Assembly: GCA_043775075.1 (NCBI GenBank)
Contig: JAYVSS010000059.1
Span: 1-63,509 of the forward strand
Direction of reading: 5' to 3'
Source: JANLQX01 sp043775075
Lineage (GTDB): Bacteria; Actinomycetota; Acidimicrobiia; Acidimicrobiales; JANYDT01
DNA: 63,509 nucleotides
In this document: positions 7,572-16,331 of the stretch, one piece after another
Layout: each line of letters opens with the position of its first letter
Position numbering within the stretch: position 1 is the stretch's first letter
Translations under genes and position numbers: made by a program
Notes under the pieces: model-generated
What the model was told of the DNA's origin: nothing
Databases searched by the model: none
The model's input: the letters and a program-made list of their open reading frames with translations, nothing else

Positions 7572-8225
7572 ATGCTGCGCGCCATTTTCTTCGATTTTGA
7601 CGGACTTCTCGCCGATACCGAGAGCGCGGTCCTTGCGTCTGCGGTCTCAATTTTTCACGAACACGGAGCCGAGTTCCCGTTTGAACGATGGCTCAGCGTG
7701 GTCGGCACGTCACAACCAGAAGGTTTCTGGGTCCCTTGGCTCTCCGAACAAACCGGTCACCCACATGACGCCAACGAGCTTTGGGCCGACTCGCAGCGAA
7801 GGAACATCGAGATGGTCGCTGCGCTCTCCCCGAATCCGGGAGTGGAGGACCTCCTGCGCGAAGCTAAACATGCGAATATCGCCACAAGAGTGGTGAGTAG
7901 TTCGCCCAGTTCGTGGGTGGTCCCGATTAGCGAGCGCCTCGGTCTGCGACCGTTTCTCGGGGGGTTCACGACGCGCGAGCATGCGGAGCGAGCCAAGCCC
8001 CATCCCGACCTCTATCTGGCGGCACTGTCCGCCACGGGAACCGATGCCACGGAAGCGATCGTGTTCGAGGACTCGGCGAACGGTGTTCATGCCGCCAAGG
8101 CTGCAGGTTTGCAGGTCATCGCCGTTCCTGGCCCGGTGACGAGCCGTCAGGACTTCAGCCACGCCACTGCGGTCATCTCCTCAATCGCCGACGTGGATAT
8201 TGCCCACTTGCGCACGATGTTCTGA
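7572..8225 (+). CDS. HAD-superfamily phosphatase, beta-phosphoglucomutase/GPH-like
   Basis: 217 residues. HAD motif I is FFDFDGLLADTES near the N-terminus (nucleophile and acid/base Asp). The alpha-helical cap follows (residues ~16-85). Motif II is VVSSSPSSW, motif III the Lys of RAKPHPDLYL, and motif IV VFEDSANGVHAAKAAGL. The layout is that of subfamily IA phosphatases or mutases acting on small phosphosugars. The start ATG directly precedes the conserved beta strand, leaving little doubt about the N-terminus. Confidence 0.9.
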   Translation: MLRAIFFDFDGLLADTESAVLASAVSIFHEHGAEFPFERWLSVVGTSQPEGFWVPWLSEQTGHPHDANELWADSQRRNIEMVAALSPNPGVEDLLREAKHANIATRVVSSSPSSWVVPISERLGLRPFLGGFTTREHAERAKPHPDLYLAALSATGTDATEAIVFEDSANGVHAAKAAGLQVIAVPGPVTSRQDFSHATAVISSIADVDIAHLRTMF

Positions 8226-8257
8226 GCGTTCTGACCGTTCGGGTGTTCTGGCGTGCA

Positions 8258-9043
8258 CTACGCGATCCATGACGGCGAACGCTTTTCCGCGAAGGCCCGC
8301 ATACCTTCGGTCGCTTCCTCGGAACCGAACAGACGTCCGGACAACTCGGCCATCTCTCGGAATGCGGCCCGACGCGCCTCGCGGTTGCGGTATCCAAGCA
8401 GGCCCTTCGTCGCGGCCATTGCCGCCGGCCCACCAAGGAGCAACCGGCCGACCAGTTCGTCGGTGACCACGTCGACCTGACCGGAAGGAACCACGCGGTT
8501 CACCAGTCCGACCCGCAATGCCTCGGCCGCCGATATACGGTCGCCGGTCAGGAACAATTCGGCGGCATCGGCTTGGCGCATTCGCGGCAGACAGACCACG
8601 CTGATGATCGCCGGGGCCACTCCGATCCGCACTTCGGTGAACCCAAATGTGGCCGAGTCTGGAGCGACCACCAGGTCGCACGAACAGGCCAGCCCGAGCC
8701 CGCCGGCGAGCGCCGACCCGTTGAGCTTGGCGACCACCGGCTTGGGGGCATCGAGAATTTGTTCAAAAACCTTGACGAAAGTCGGGACGCCGTCTGCCGC
8801 ATCGCCGGTCGAGACCGTCCGACGCTCCTTGAGGTCAGCCCCGGCGCAGAACACCGTCCCTGTTCCGGTCAGAACGATGACCCGCACCGACTCGTCGGCA
8901 ATGACCTGCTCAAGGGAGGCGGCGAGGGCCTCCACCAGTTCGGTCGACAGCGCGTTGCGATTCGCCGGCCGGTTGAGGGTGATCATCGCCACACCAGACG
9001 CAACGGTGAGAAGGGTGGCAGGCTCGTTCATCGCTTCACTCAT
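8258..9043 (-). CDS. Enoyl-CoA hydratase/isomerase (crotonase) family protein
   Basis: 261 residues with the crotonase fold. Visible blocks are TLNRPANRNALSTEL, VFCAGADLKERR (oxyanion hole), then LAGGLGLACSCDLVVAPDSA and FGFTEVRIGV, ending with FAEKRSPSW. In typical hydratases two Glu act together. The second is present (TEVRIGV), but the first position, in the GGxxxL segment, is Gly here. That points to an isomerase, methylglutaconyl-CoA hydratase-like or other crotonase activity. It begins three nt after the rsmB stop and is probably read from the same transcript. Confidence 0.88.
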   Translation of the reverse strand: MSEAMNEPATLLTVASGVAMITLNRPANRNALSTELVEALAASLEQVIADESVRVIVLTGTGTVFCAGADLKERRTVSTGDAADGVPTFVKVFEQILDAPKPVVAKLNGSALAGGLGLACSCDLVVAPDSATFGFTEVRIGVAPAIISVVCLPRMRQADAAELFLTGDRISAAEALRVGLVNRVVPSGQVDVVTDELVGRLLLGGPAAMAATKGLLGYRNREARRAAFREMAELSGRLFGSEEATEGMRAFAEKRSPSWIA

Positions 9044-9046
9044 CGG

Positions 9047-10309
9047 TCAGCAGTCTGCCTTTCGATAGGCGGCAGCAAACATTCCGTCAGTCGCCGCAGG
9101 AAGGACGATGGCACCGCGTCCCCAGGGTCGCCACCCGTTTCCCTGAGGCCGTTCGAGCGCGATGAGATCAGGAAACTGCTCGCCGATCCACGAGTCAATG
9201 CCGAGAGTTTCGTCATTCGTAAGCGTGCATACGCTGTACACCAAAACGCCACCGGGGCGAAGGGCGGCGTGCGCCGACCGGATGAAGGCCTGCTGCAGCG
9301 TCACCAGATCGCCAATATCGGATTCTTCGATCCGCCACCGGGCATCGGGTCGACGACGCAGCGAGCCAAGTCCGCTGCACGGAGCATCGACCAGCACGCG
9401 GTCGAACGATCCCGGGCGGACAGGAAGATTGCGAGCGTCGCACTGGAGCAGCGCAACGCGCTCACCCAACTTCAACCACCTCACATTTTCAGCAATGAGT
9501 CCGAGGCGATGAGCGTGCAAATCCCCGGCAACGACGAAGGCGCCGGCGCCGGCCATGGCCGTGGTTTTGCCACCCGGCGCCGCACCGAGGTCAAGAACCC
9601 GCTCCCCTATCTTTGCGCCGGTAAAGGTCGCCACTGCCCGTGACGCGGGATCCTGGACGTAGCCATCGGCGCGCAGATGAACGACCGCAGCAATGTTCAT
9701 GGCCTCGAGAACATCGATCGCGTCACCGGCCCCCAGCGAAATCGTAAGCGCCTTTACTATCCAGTCCGGATAGCTGAGCCTCTCACCGTCCGTGGCGAAA
9801 GGCGGGCTGGCTTTGGCCGCCGCCACCTGACGGAGGACGGCGTTCACGAAACCTCGACCACGAAGGGGGGCGACGTCCACCGTTTCCGACACCGCGGCGT
9901 GAGCGGGTACGCGGAGATGGCGTATTTGATACGCGCCCAACCGAAGGACCGTTCGGATACCAACGTCGGGGGCGCGGGCGAGATGGGGAGCGAGAACCGC
10001 ATCGAGCTCGCGCCGCATCCGAATGGTCCCATAGACCAACTCGGTAACGAGCGCGGCGTCTCGCTCCTCCATCCCTTCGCGCCGAGCACGCACGAGAAGC
10101 TGCGGGAGGATCAAGTTGGCATAGGCACCCTCGTCAACGGCATTGAGAATGTTCAGCGCGACTCGACGTGCATTCGGTGGCCGCGGCACCACCTTGGGCT
10201 TCTCCGTCTCGGCCCGACGAGACGGGGCCCGAGCCCCGGACCGGCGGGGGCTGCGCGCCCCCGAGGTGTTTCGTCCTCCCGAGCTGTTATGCCCTCCGGT
10301 GTTCGTCAT
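9047..10309 (-). CDS. rsmB: 16S rRNA m5C methyltransferase, RsmB/NOP2 family
   Basis: 420 residues from the ATG at 10309, which overlaps the fmt stop (ATGA). An N-terminal Arg/Ser-rich tail (~45 residues) precedes a NusB-like RNA-binding domain (ARRVALNILNAVDEGAYANL). The methylase domain has LDLGAAPGGKTTAMAGAGA (SAM motif I), VDAPCSGLGSLRRRPD (motif IV with one catalytic Cys) and LVYSVCTLTNDE (motif VI, second Cys), the two-cysteine set needed for m5C formation. In E. coli RsmB modifies C967 of 16S rRNA. fmt-rsmB linkage is widely conserved. Confidence 0.95.
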   Translation of the reverse strand: MTNTGGHNSSGGRNTSGARSPRRSGARAPSRRAETEKPKVVPRPPNARRVALNILNAVDEGAYANLILPQLLVRARREGMEERDAALVTELVYGTIRMRRELDAVLAPHLARAPDVGIRTVLRLGAYQIRHLRVPAHAAVSETVDVAPLRGRGFVNAVLRQVAAAKASPPFATDGERLSYPDWIVKALTISLGAGDAIDVLEAMNIAAVVHLRADGYVQDPASRAVATFTGAKIGERVLDLGAAPGGKTTAMAGAGAFVVAGDLHAHRLGLIAENVRWLKLGERVALLQCDARNLPVRPGSFDRVLVDAPCSGLGSLRRRPDARWRIEESDIGDLVTLQQAFIRSAHAALRPGGVLVYSVCTLTNDETLGIDSWIGEQFPDLIALERPQGNGWRPWGRGAIVLPAATDGMFAAAYRKADC

Positions 10310-11202
10310 GCGCCGCCGCCCAGTCGCTCGCCCGGTCTCAGTTGGGCCCCGTTCCGCCACTCCGCCGCCGACATAGGCCCTTTACCTTCAGGTTGCACGC
10401 GCCTCATCCGAAGAGTCGCTGTTCCGGTTCGGACTTCGGTGCCATCGATCGTCCCCGAAAGGGCGGCATCACCCTCGACGTCATCGGTCAAAGCGGTGGC
10501 GTCGAGGACCTTGAACCGCTTTCCCCGAAACGTCGTCCAGGCCACGCCGAGTCGGATAAGGCGCCCGATCTCCTCCGCCGAGCGAACCCAGTCGATGGCG
10601 AACTCGGTCGGATCGAGTTTCGCTGCGTAGGTGGGTTCGCCCACCTGTTCCACGGGTACACCGAGGGTAACGAACCCATCACGTAGGGAATCGACAAGAA
10701 GCGCAGTCCCGATGGACACCAAGCGATCGCGCAACGACGCCACCGACTCAGTCGGCGAGATCGGCGTGACCGCCCGACGGTACACCGGACCGGTGTCGAG
10801 CCCAACGTCGAGCCCCATCAAGGAGACACCCGTCTCGGAGTCTCCCGCAAGCAGCGCTCGTTCAACTGGTGCAGCTCCCCGCCAACGAGGCAGAAGAGAG
10901 AAATGGATATTGAGGAAGGGCATCGCCTCGAGGAGTCGGGGCGATATGAGCTTTCCGTAGGCCACCACGACGCCCAACTCCGCCCCGCGGCCGGCCGCTT
11001 CGAGCGCATCGTCGAGGCGATCGGAGACGCGAAGCCCCAGCGCAATTGCTGCCGCCTTGACCGGTGAGGGCATCAGGACGCCGCCTCGACCACGCCGACG
11101 ATCCGGTTGCGAAACGACCAAGACAATCTCATGCCCGGCATCGATAAGCGCGCGTAGCGGCGCAACTGCAGCGTCCGGCGAACCGAGATAAACGAGCCTC
11201 AC
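10306..11202 (-). CDS. fmt: Methionyl-tRNA formyltransferase
   Basis: 298 residues. It formylates Met-tRNA for initiation. The formyltransferase domain shows MRLVYLGSPDAAVAPLRAL, the catalytic Asn and His in FLNIHFSLLPRWRGAAP, and the catalytic Asp in MGLDVGLDTGPVY. The C-terminal OB-like domain follows YAAKLDPTEFAIDW. def is 60 nt upstream on the same strand and rsmB is coupled downstream by a 4-bp overlap, the classical def-fmt-rsmB cluster. Confidence 0.97.
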   Translation of the reverse strand: MRLVYLGSPDAAVAPLRALIDAGHEIVLVVSQPDRRRGRGGVLMPSPVKAAAIALGLRVSDRLDDALEAAGRGAELGVVVAYGKLISPRLLEAMPFLNIHFSLLPRWRGAAPVERALLAGDSETGVSLMGLDVGLDTGPVYRRAVTPISPTESVASLRDRLVSIGTALLVDSLRDGFVTLGVPVEQVGEPTYAAKLDPTEFAIDWVRSAEEIGRLIRLGVAWTTFRGKRFKVLDATALTDDVEGDAALSGTIDGTEVRTGTATLRMRRVQPEGKGPMSAAEWRNGAQLRPGERLGGGA

Positions 11203-11262
11203 GCAGCGACGGCTTTCACATCGCCGCCGAAGAACGGAGGCGTGAGAAGGCAGCGAAGACGG

Positions 11263-11859
11263 TCAACGCAAACCGGGCAATCCGGGAAGGCTCAGTCCGC
11301 GCTTTTTCGCCACGGGCTCGGCCGCCACCCGAACGATTTCGCGGTCGGGATCGTGGGCCGAACCATGTTCAAGTATGCGGTTGCGCAGAACCTTCATGCC
11401 TTCTGCGCGCTGATCACCGGGAAGGTGATCCAGCAGGAGCACTCCATTGAGATGGTCGAGTTCATGCTGATAAAGCCGACCCAGGAGGTCCGTGGCCTCG
11501 ACGCTTACTTCGTTCCCATCGAGGTCGTAGCCGGTCAGGTGAATGACCCGGGGCCGAACGATCTCCCACGACAAGCCGGGAACAGACAGACATCCCTCGT
11601 CGTAGGACCACTCGCCGCTCGACTCCACGATTACCGGGTTCACGATGGTCAGAGCACCCTGACCGTCGTTCATGTCGTAGACGAAGAGGCGCTTGCGGAC
11701 ACCAACCTGCGGAGCAGCAATACCCAGCCCGGGGGCCTCGTACATTGCCTTGGCCATTTCCTTGGTGAGCTCAACCAAGGCGCCATCCACGTTGGTTACT
11801 TCGTCGGCAACCTCGCGGAGCACGGGATCACCAAAGACTCGAAGGGTTACGCCAGACAT
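11263..11859 (-). CDS. def: Peptide deformylase
   Basis: Removes the formyl group from nascent proteins. All three metal-site motifs are present: GLGIAAPQVG, EGCLSVPG (Cys ligand) and QHELDHLNG (HExxH). The C-terminus has ~30 extra residues ending in a Lys/Arg- and Leu/Pro-rich tail. The start at 11859 (MSGVTLRVFGDPVL) is chosen because the family core begins there and TAGGAT lies seven nt upstream. ATGs at 11868 and 11886 are in frame but overlap that box. Length is 198 residues. Confidence 0.95.
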   Translation of the reverse strand: MSGVTLRVFGDPVLREVADEVTNVDGALVELTKEMAKAMYEAPGLGIAAPQVGVRKRLFVYDMNDGQGALTIVNPVIVESSGEWSYDEGCLSVPGLSWEIVRPRVIHLTGYDLDGNEVSVEATDLLGRLYQHELDHLNGVLLLDHLPGDQRAEGMKVLRNRILEHGSAHDPDREIVRVAAEPVAKKRGLSLPGLPGLR

Positions 11860-11866
11860 GGCCACC

Positions 11867-11872
11867 ATCCTA
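11867..11872 (-). promoter_or_regulatory. Putative -10 box for def
   Basis: The minus strand reads TAGGAT seven nt before the ATG at 11859, consistent with leaderless transcription of def-fmt-rsmB. It also reads as a weak AGGA ribosome site, so the two explanations compete. Confidence 0.35.
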
Positions 11873-11943
11873 CCGGCCACTGACATGTTTCGACCCCCGT
11901 CTCCGGGGGTCGAAAGGCACGCCTTACCACAGAACCGACGTGG

Positions 11944-13326
11944 TCAGCGGGTCAGTTCTGCGGCAAATGACGCAAAGGTCTTGACGTTTTGATCCAAATC
12001 ACGCGGCGTGTGGAGGATCGAAACAAGCCACTGCTCGTCCAAACCGGGCGGGAGCAAGATCCCTCGATTGATTCCCCACACCCACTGGGCGTAGGCGAGC
12101 ACGAAATCACCGTTTTTATAGTCCCGGTAGTTACGAACCGGGTCACGCGACCAGGTCACGCAGGACTTTGCTCCCAACCGAACGGTGTGGGCCGGAAGAT
12201 CGTAACGGGCGATGATTGCGTCGAAACGGTTCGTCATCGCATCGTTGGCGGCAATTGTTCGGGCGATCGCTTCCTTGGTGCAGATGTCGCGCAGCACCGC
12301 TTTGGCGGCGGCCATCACCAAGGGATTCCCGTTGAAGGTGCCGAGGTGCAGAACGGAGCCGTCCGTGATGCCGGCCATGACCTCGGCCCGGCCGCCGAAG
12401 GCACCAACCGGAAGCCCGCCACCGATCGACTTGGCGAGGCACAACAGGTCGGGCGTGACTCCAAAATGGCCACTCGCACCGTGATAGCCCGCAGTAATCC
12501 CGGTTTTCACTTCATCGAAGATCAGGAGGGCGCCATAACGGTGGGTGAGTTCGCGGACCCGTTGCAAATATCCCGGATCCGGGAGGCAGATCCCGATGTT
12601 TTCCATAGCCGGTTCGACGATGAAACAGGCAACATCGCCACGGGAGAGTTCGCGTTCCAAAGCCGCGATGTTGTTGTAGGGAACAACACCGACCTCGGCC
12701 ACCAGCCCGGCCGAAATGCCTTTCGTGGCGGCGACCGGCGTGGGTCGATCGGCCGGGCCGGCTTGATCAAGTGGTGGTTTCATCGAAACCATCACCTCAT
12801 CGTGATGCCCGTGATATCCGCCTTCGACCTTGACGATCCGGTTACGTCCGGTGAACGCTCGGGCGGCCCGGATGGCGTCGTGGGTTGCCTCCGTGCCGGA
12901 GTTGGTAAACCTCCACATCGGAAGACCGAAGCGGTCGCGCAATAACTCGGCTACTTCGGCGTTGTCCGTGCAAGGCGTGACAAACAAGGTGCCACGAGCG
13001 ATCTGCTCGTGCAACGCTTTCGCCAGAATCGGGTGGCTATGCCCGCTGAACAGCGCCCCGAAACCCATATTGAAATCGATGTAGTCGTTGCCGTCCACAT
13101 CGACGATATGGCCGGCGTACGCCCGGTCGGCAACGACGGGATGTGGGTCATAGGACTGAAAGGACGACGGAACGCCGCCGGGGAGCGAACCGCGAGCCCG
13201 CGCATTGGCAGCCAGCGATCCCTTCGTTCGGGATTTGTAGATCGCCAATTCGCGATCGATGATTTTCTGCGCCCGCAGACGCAGTTGGGCTTGCTGTGAC
13301 GGTTCGAGAATGGTTGTTCCACTCAT
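11944..13326 (-). CDS. Class III PLP-dependent aminotransferase, glutamate-1-semialdehyde aminomutase-like
   Basis: 460 residues. PLP-fold signatures are MWRFTNSGTEATHDAIRAARAF, IVKVEGGYHGHHDE, LIFDEVKTGITAGYHGA and the Schiff-base lysine in CLAKSIGGGLPVGAFGG. The overall pattern (PGGVPSSFQSYDPHP near the N-terminus, ILLPPGLDEQWLVS near the end) is that of HemL-like proteins. It is longer than true HemL, and no other tetrapyrrole gene is nearby, so a different amino-donor substrate is possible. The ATG at 13326 follows AGGGGGTG by about six nt. Upstream in-frame starts up to 13404 add unconserved sequence. Confidence 0.88.
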   Translation of the reverse strand: MSGTTILEPSQQAQLRLRAQKIIDRELAIYKSRTKGSLAANARARGSLPGGVPSSFQSYDPHPVVADRAYAGHIVDVDGNDYIDFNMGFGALFSGHSHPILAKALHEQIARGTLFVTPCTDNAEVAELLRDRFGLPMWRFTNSGTEATHDAIRAARAFTGRNRIVKVEGGYHGHHDEVMVSMKPPLDQAGPADRPTPVAATKGISAGLVAEVGVVPYNNIAALERELSRGDVACFIVEPAMENIGICLPDPGYLQRVRELTHRYGALLIFDEVKTGITAGYHGASGHFGVTPDLLCLAKSIGGGLPVGAFGGRAEVMAGITDGSVLHLGTFNGNPLVMAAAKAVLRDICTKEAIARTIAANDAMTNRFDAIIARYDLPAHTVRLGAKSCVTWSRDPVRNYRDYKNGDFVLAYAQWVWGINRGILLPPGLDEQWLVSILHTPRDLDQNVKTFASFAAELTR

Positions 13327-13504
13327 CCGTAACACCCCCTTGAGGTGCGAATATCGTAGCTGAACAGTCATCCACGCAAGTGATTCGTCGTGAAACTTTC
13401 GCAATTAGAAACAAACCGCAAATAGTTGACCCGAAAATCAGTTTCACTGAAACCCCCGCCAAGCAGGGGAAACGAGGCCCTCTCGTTCCTATTTCCGGGT
13501 TCGC

Positions 13505-14434
13505 TCAGTACCCGAGGCGATCAAGGGATTTCGACCGACGCTGCCAGTCGCGATCAACTTTCACATGAATATCGAGGTACGCACCGGACGGGAGCTGCTC
13601 TCGCACGGCCACTCCCACGGCTTTCAACACGTTGCCGCCTTTGCCGATCACGATCGGCTTCTGCGAGTCACGCTCCACCAGCACCTCAACCCGAACGTAA
13701 GGACCCTTCCCCTCACGTTCCTCCCATTCGGTGACCCGACAGGCAATCGAATGGGGCAATTCCTCGCTCGTCATGTGAAGCAGCTGTTCGCGCACTAACT
13801 CGGCCACCCAGAACGTCTCGTCGACGTCCGCCAAAATATCGGTTGGGTAGTACGCCGGACCTTCGGGCATTCTCGACACGATTGCCTCGGTAAGCACGCT
13901 CACGCCAGCTCCGGTGAGCGCCGACACCGGGAAGTATTCGGCGAAGTCAAACTCACCCGACTGCCGCAGCATCGTGAGCACGTCGTCGCGCCCCGCTTGG
14001 TCAATCTTGTTGACGACGAGCAATGCCGATTTTGGCGCGCGCACCGCAACGTAGCGATCCCCCTTGCCCAGTGGCATTGTGGCATCAAGCACCACGCAGA
14101 CGACGTCGACATCACCTATCGAAGACGTTGCTGCTTGGTTTGAACGCTCGCCGAGAAGCGACCGCGGCCGGTGGATACCGGGCGTATCGACGAAGACAAT
14201 CTGCGCATCGGGGCGATTAAAGATGCCTCTCACTTGTGTGCGCGTGGTCTGCACCTTGTCAGAAACTATAGAAACTTTCGTACCGAGTATTTGGTTGATG
14301 AGTGTCGATTTTCCAACATTCGGACGACCGACCAGGGTGACAAAACCAGACCGAAATATTGACGGTTCGAGCACGGCACGATGACCTGGTTGCGGGACAG
14401 ATGGTTCGGGACTCTCCGAGCTCACGGCCGTCAA
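13505..14434 (-). CDS. era: GTPase Era
   Basis: 309 residues. An unstructured ~28-residue leader precedes the G domain: G1 GRPNVGKSTLINQ, G3 VDTPGIH, G4 VVNKIDQAG, G5 region FPVSALTGAG. The C-terminal KH domain contains QKPIVIGKGGNVLKAVG. Era binds the 3' end of 16S rRNA and couples 30S maturation to cell cycle. The start codon is TTG at 14434, overlapping the upstream stop (TTGA). It is last in the phoH-ybeY-corC-like-era string. Confidence 0.97.
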   Translation of the reverse strand: MTAVSSESPEPSVPQPGHRAVLEPSIFRSGFVTLVGRPNVGKSTLINQILGTKVSIVSDKVQTTRTQVRGIFNRPDAQIVFVDTPGIHRPRSLLGERSNQAATSSIGDVDVVCVVLDATMPLGKGDRYVAVRAPKSALLVVNKIDQAGRDDVLTMLRQSGEFDFAEYFPVSALTGAGVSVLTEAIVSRMPEGPAYYPTDILADVDETFWVAELVREQLLHMTSEELPHSIACRVTEWEEREGKGPYVRVEVLVERDSQKPIVIGKGGNVLKAVGVAVREQLPSGAYLDIHVKVDRDWQRRSKSLDRLGY

Positions 14435-15747
14435 TTTTCGTCGATATCGTCGTGCTCAGAGTCATGAACACGGGTAATGCGAACGCGCCCAATTCGGCGG
14501 CCCTTAACCCGTTCCGCCCGAAGTAAGTGGTGCGAGTATTCGATGGTCTCACCCTCGTGCGCAACATGGCCGAGCTTGTTAAAAAGCAGTCCTCCGACCG
14601 AGTCCCAGTCTTCTGATGGCCAGTCAACATCGAGCAGTTCGTTCAGTTCGTCGATCAACATCGTGGCCGTAACGACCACATCGCCGTTCGGGAGCTTTTG
14701 TACCTGAGCTTCTTCGACGTCGTACTCGTCGACGATTTCGCCAACGAGTTCCTCGATGAGGTCTTCGAGCGTTACGAGGCCCGCCGTGCCGCCGTACTCG
14801 TCCAGCACGATACAGAGGTGAAACTTCTGCGTTTGCATTTCCCGCATGAGTTCGGAGACCCGCTTGGACTCTGGGGAGAATCGCGCCGGTCGCACGATGG
14901 ATGCCACGGGCGCTTCGCGTTTCCCATCGCGTAGCGCCCTCATAAGGTCCTTGGCGTAGACAACGCCAGCGATATCGTCCTTCGATTCTCTGATCACCGG
15001 GATCCGGGAGAAACCAGCCGAAATGGCCAAGTCCATCGCATCCTCGATGGACTTGTCGGCAGAAATCGTGATCATGTCGGTTCGCGGCTTCATGACTTCG
15101 CGAACAATCGTGTCGCCGAACTCGACGATCGAATGAATCATCTCCCGTTCGTCACGCTCGATTACATCGTCATCGAGGGCGGCATCGGCAAAGGCCAGCA
15201 ATTCGTGTTCTGAGGTCATCGGAGCGTCATCGATCCGGCCCGGGAGCAGCACGTTCCCCACACTCACCAGTCCGCGTGTGAGCATACGAATCGGCGGAAA
15301 CCCCGTAAGACTCAAAACGAAGGGAGCAACAGCGAGAGCTACCTTGTCGCTGTTCTTCAGGGCATAATTCTTCGGTCCCAATTCGGAAAAGATAAAGATC
15401 ACGGCGAGTTCAAGACCGATGGCTACCACCACGCCCCATGCCCCAAATACCGGTTCAATAAGCAAACCGACAATGGTCGACATAGTCAAATGGGAGAACA
15501 GAACGATGAGCAGCAGAGGACTTATATAGCGCTCGGGTGTCTCAACGATCTTGACAACCGCCTTCGACCCACGGCGTCCGTCTTCAAACAGACTCGACGC
15601 CCGAATCTTCGTGACCCGAGTCAATGCCGTTTCGGCCGCCGCCAGGAGACCAGAGAAAACAACCAGAAAGACAACGAAAAGAAGTTGACCAACTTCGGCA
15701 ATGCCGAACGATGCCGACTCGCCGGCCGCGGCGACGAAAACACTCAC
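14431..15747 (-). CDS. CorC/HlyC-type membrane protein with DUF21 and CBS domains
   Basis: 438 residues. An N-terminal DUF21 domain has about four membrane segments (LLFVVFLVVFSGLLAAAETAL, then ISPLLLIVLFSHLTMSTIVGL and so on to ~residue 150). Two CBS domains follow (around MKPRTDMITISADKS and FHLCIVLDEYGGTAGLVTLEDL), then a CorC/HlyC domain ending in an acidic tail. The family is implicated in Mg2+/Co2+ export and membrane stability. GTG start, joined to ybeY by GTGA and to era by TTGA. The ybeY-corC-era order is conserved in actinobacteria. Confidence 0.92.
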   Translation of the reverse strand: MSVFVAAAGESASFGIAEVGQLLFVVFLVVFSGLLAAAETALTRVTKIRASSLFEDGRRGSKAVVKIVETPERYISPLLLIVLFSHLTMSTIVGLLIEPVFGAWGVVVAIGLELAVIFIFSELGPKNYALKNSDKVALAVAPFVLSLTGFPPIRMLTRGLVSVGNVLLPGRIDDAPMTSEHELLAFADAALDDDVIERDEREMIHSIVEFGDTIVREVMKPRTDMITISADKSIEDAMDLAISAGFSRIPVIRESKDDIAGVVYAKDLMRALRDGKREAPVASIVRPARFSPESKRVSELMREMQTQKFHLCIVLDEYGGTAGLVTLEDLIEELVGEIVDEYDVEEAQVQKLPNGDVVVTATMLIDELNELLDVDWPSEDWDSVGGLLFNKLGHVAHEGETIEYSHHLLRAERVKGRRIGRVRITRVHDSEHDDIDEN

Positions 15748-16331
15748 GGGGTTTCCTGCGCTCTAGGTCGATGAAACAGCACGAGAAGTTCCTGCTCTCT
15801 GGCTTCCATGGCTTCGGCCTCGTCGTCTTCCATATGGTCCATGCCGAGCAAGTGCAGAATGCCGTGTACGACGAGGAGCGCCAGTTCATCTTCGAGCGTT
15901 CCGTTATGGTGATCGCTGACGTGTTCGGCGGCGTTGACCGCGGCCACCGACGGACACACCACGACATCGCCGAGGAGAAGGGGCAGGTCGTCGTCATCGT
16001 CATCGTCGGACGCCGACATCGGAAGTGGCGCGCCGATCGGCGCCGCTATAGCCAAAGGCGGAATGTGACGAGGCGAAGCTTCCTCATCAATGGGAAACGA
16101 AAGCACGTCCGTCGGCCCCGATATGCCCATAAATTGCTCGTTTAACGCGGCGATCGCCGGTTCGTCGACGAAAAGGAGCGACATTTCGACGCCATCGACA
16201 CGGCGATCAACGCCTTCGGCGGAAAGAACCTGAACCGCGAGTCGTAACCATCTATCAGTGTCAATCGGGTGCGCGTCTTGCTCATCTGCAACGAAGACTT
16301 CAATAACCGTTGGTTGACCACCATCGCTCAT
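15744..16331 (-). CDS. ybeY: Endoribonuclease YbeY (rRNA maturation factor)
   Basis: 195 residues. The zinc-site motif is VVHGILHLLGMDHMEDDE (HGxLHLxGxDH). Upstream are the core blocks LLFVDEPAIAALNEQFMG and PTDVLSFPID. YbeY processes 16S rRNA 3' ends and takes part in ribosome quality control. A seven-residue poly-Asp run sits in the loop between PLPMSAS and the GDVVVCPSVA strand. The family core is ~150 residues, so this loop and the N-terminal part account for the extra length. It overlaps phoH and the CorC-like gene by four bases each. Confidence 0.95.
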   Translation of the reverse strand: MSDGGQPTVIEVFVADEQDAHPIDTDRWLRLAVQVLSAEGVDRRVDGVEMSLLFVDEPAIAALNEQFMGISGPTDVLSFPIDEEASPRHIPPLAIAAPIGAPLPMSASDDDDDDDLPLLLGDVVVCPSVAAVNAAEHVSDHHNGTLEDELALLVVHGILHLLGMDHMEDDEAEAMEAREQELLVLFHRPRAQETP

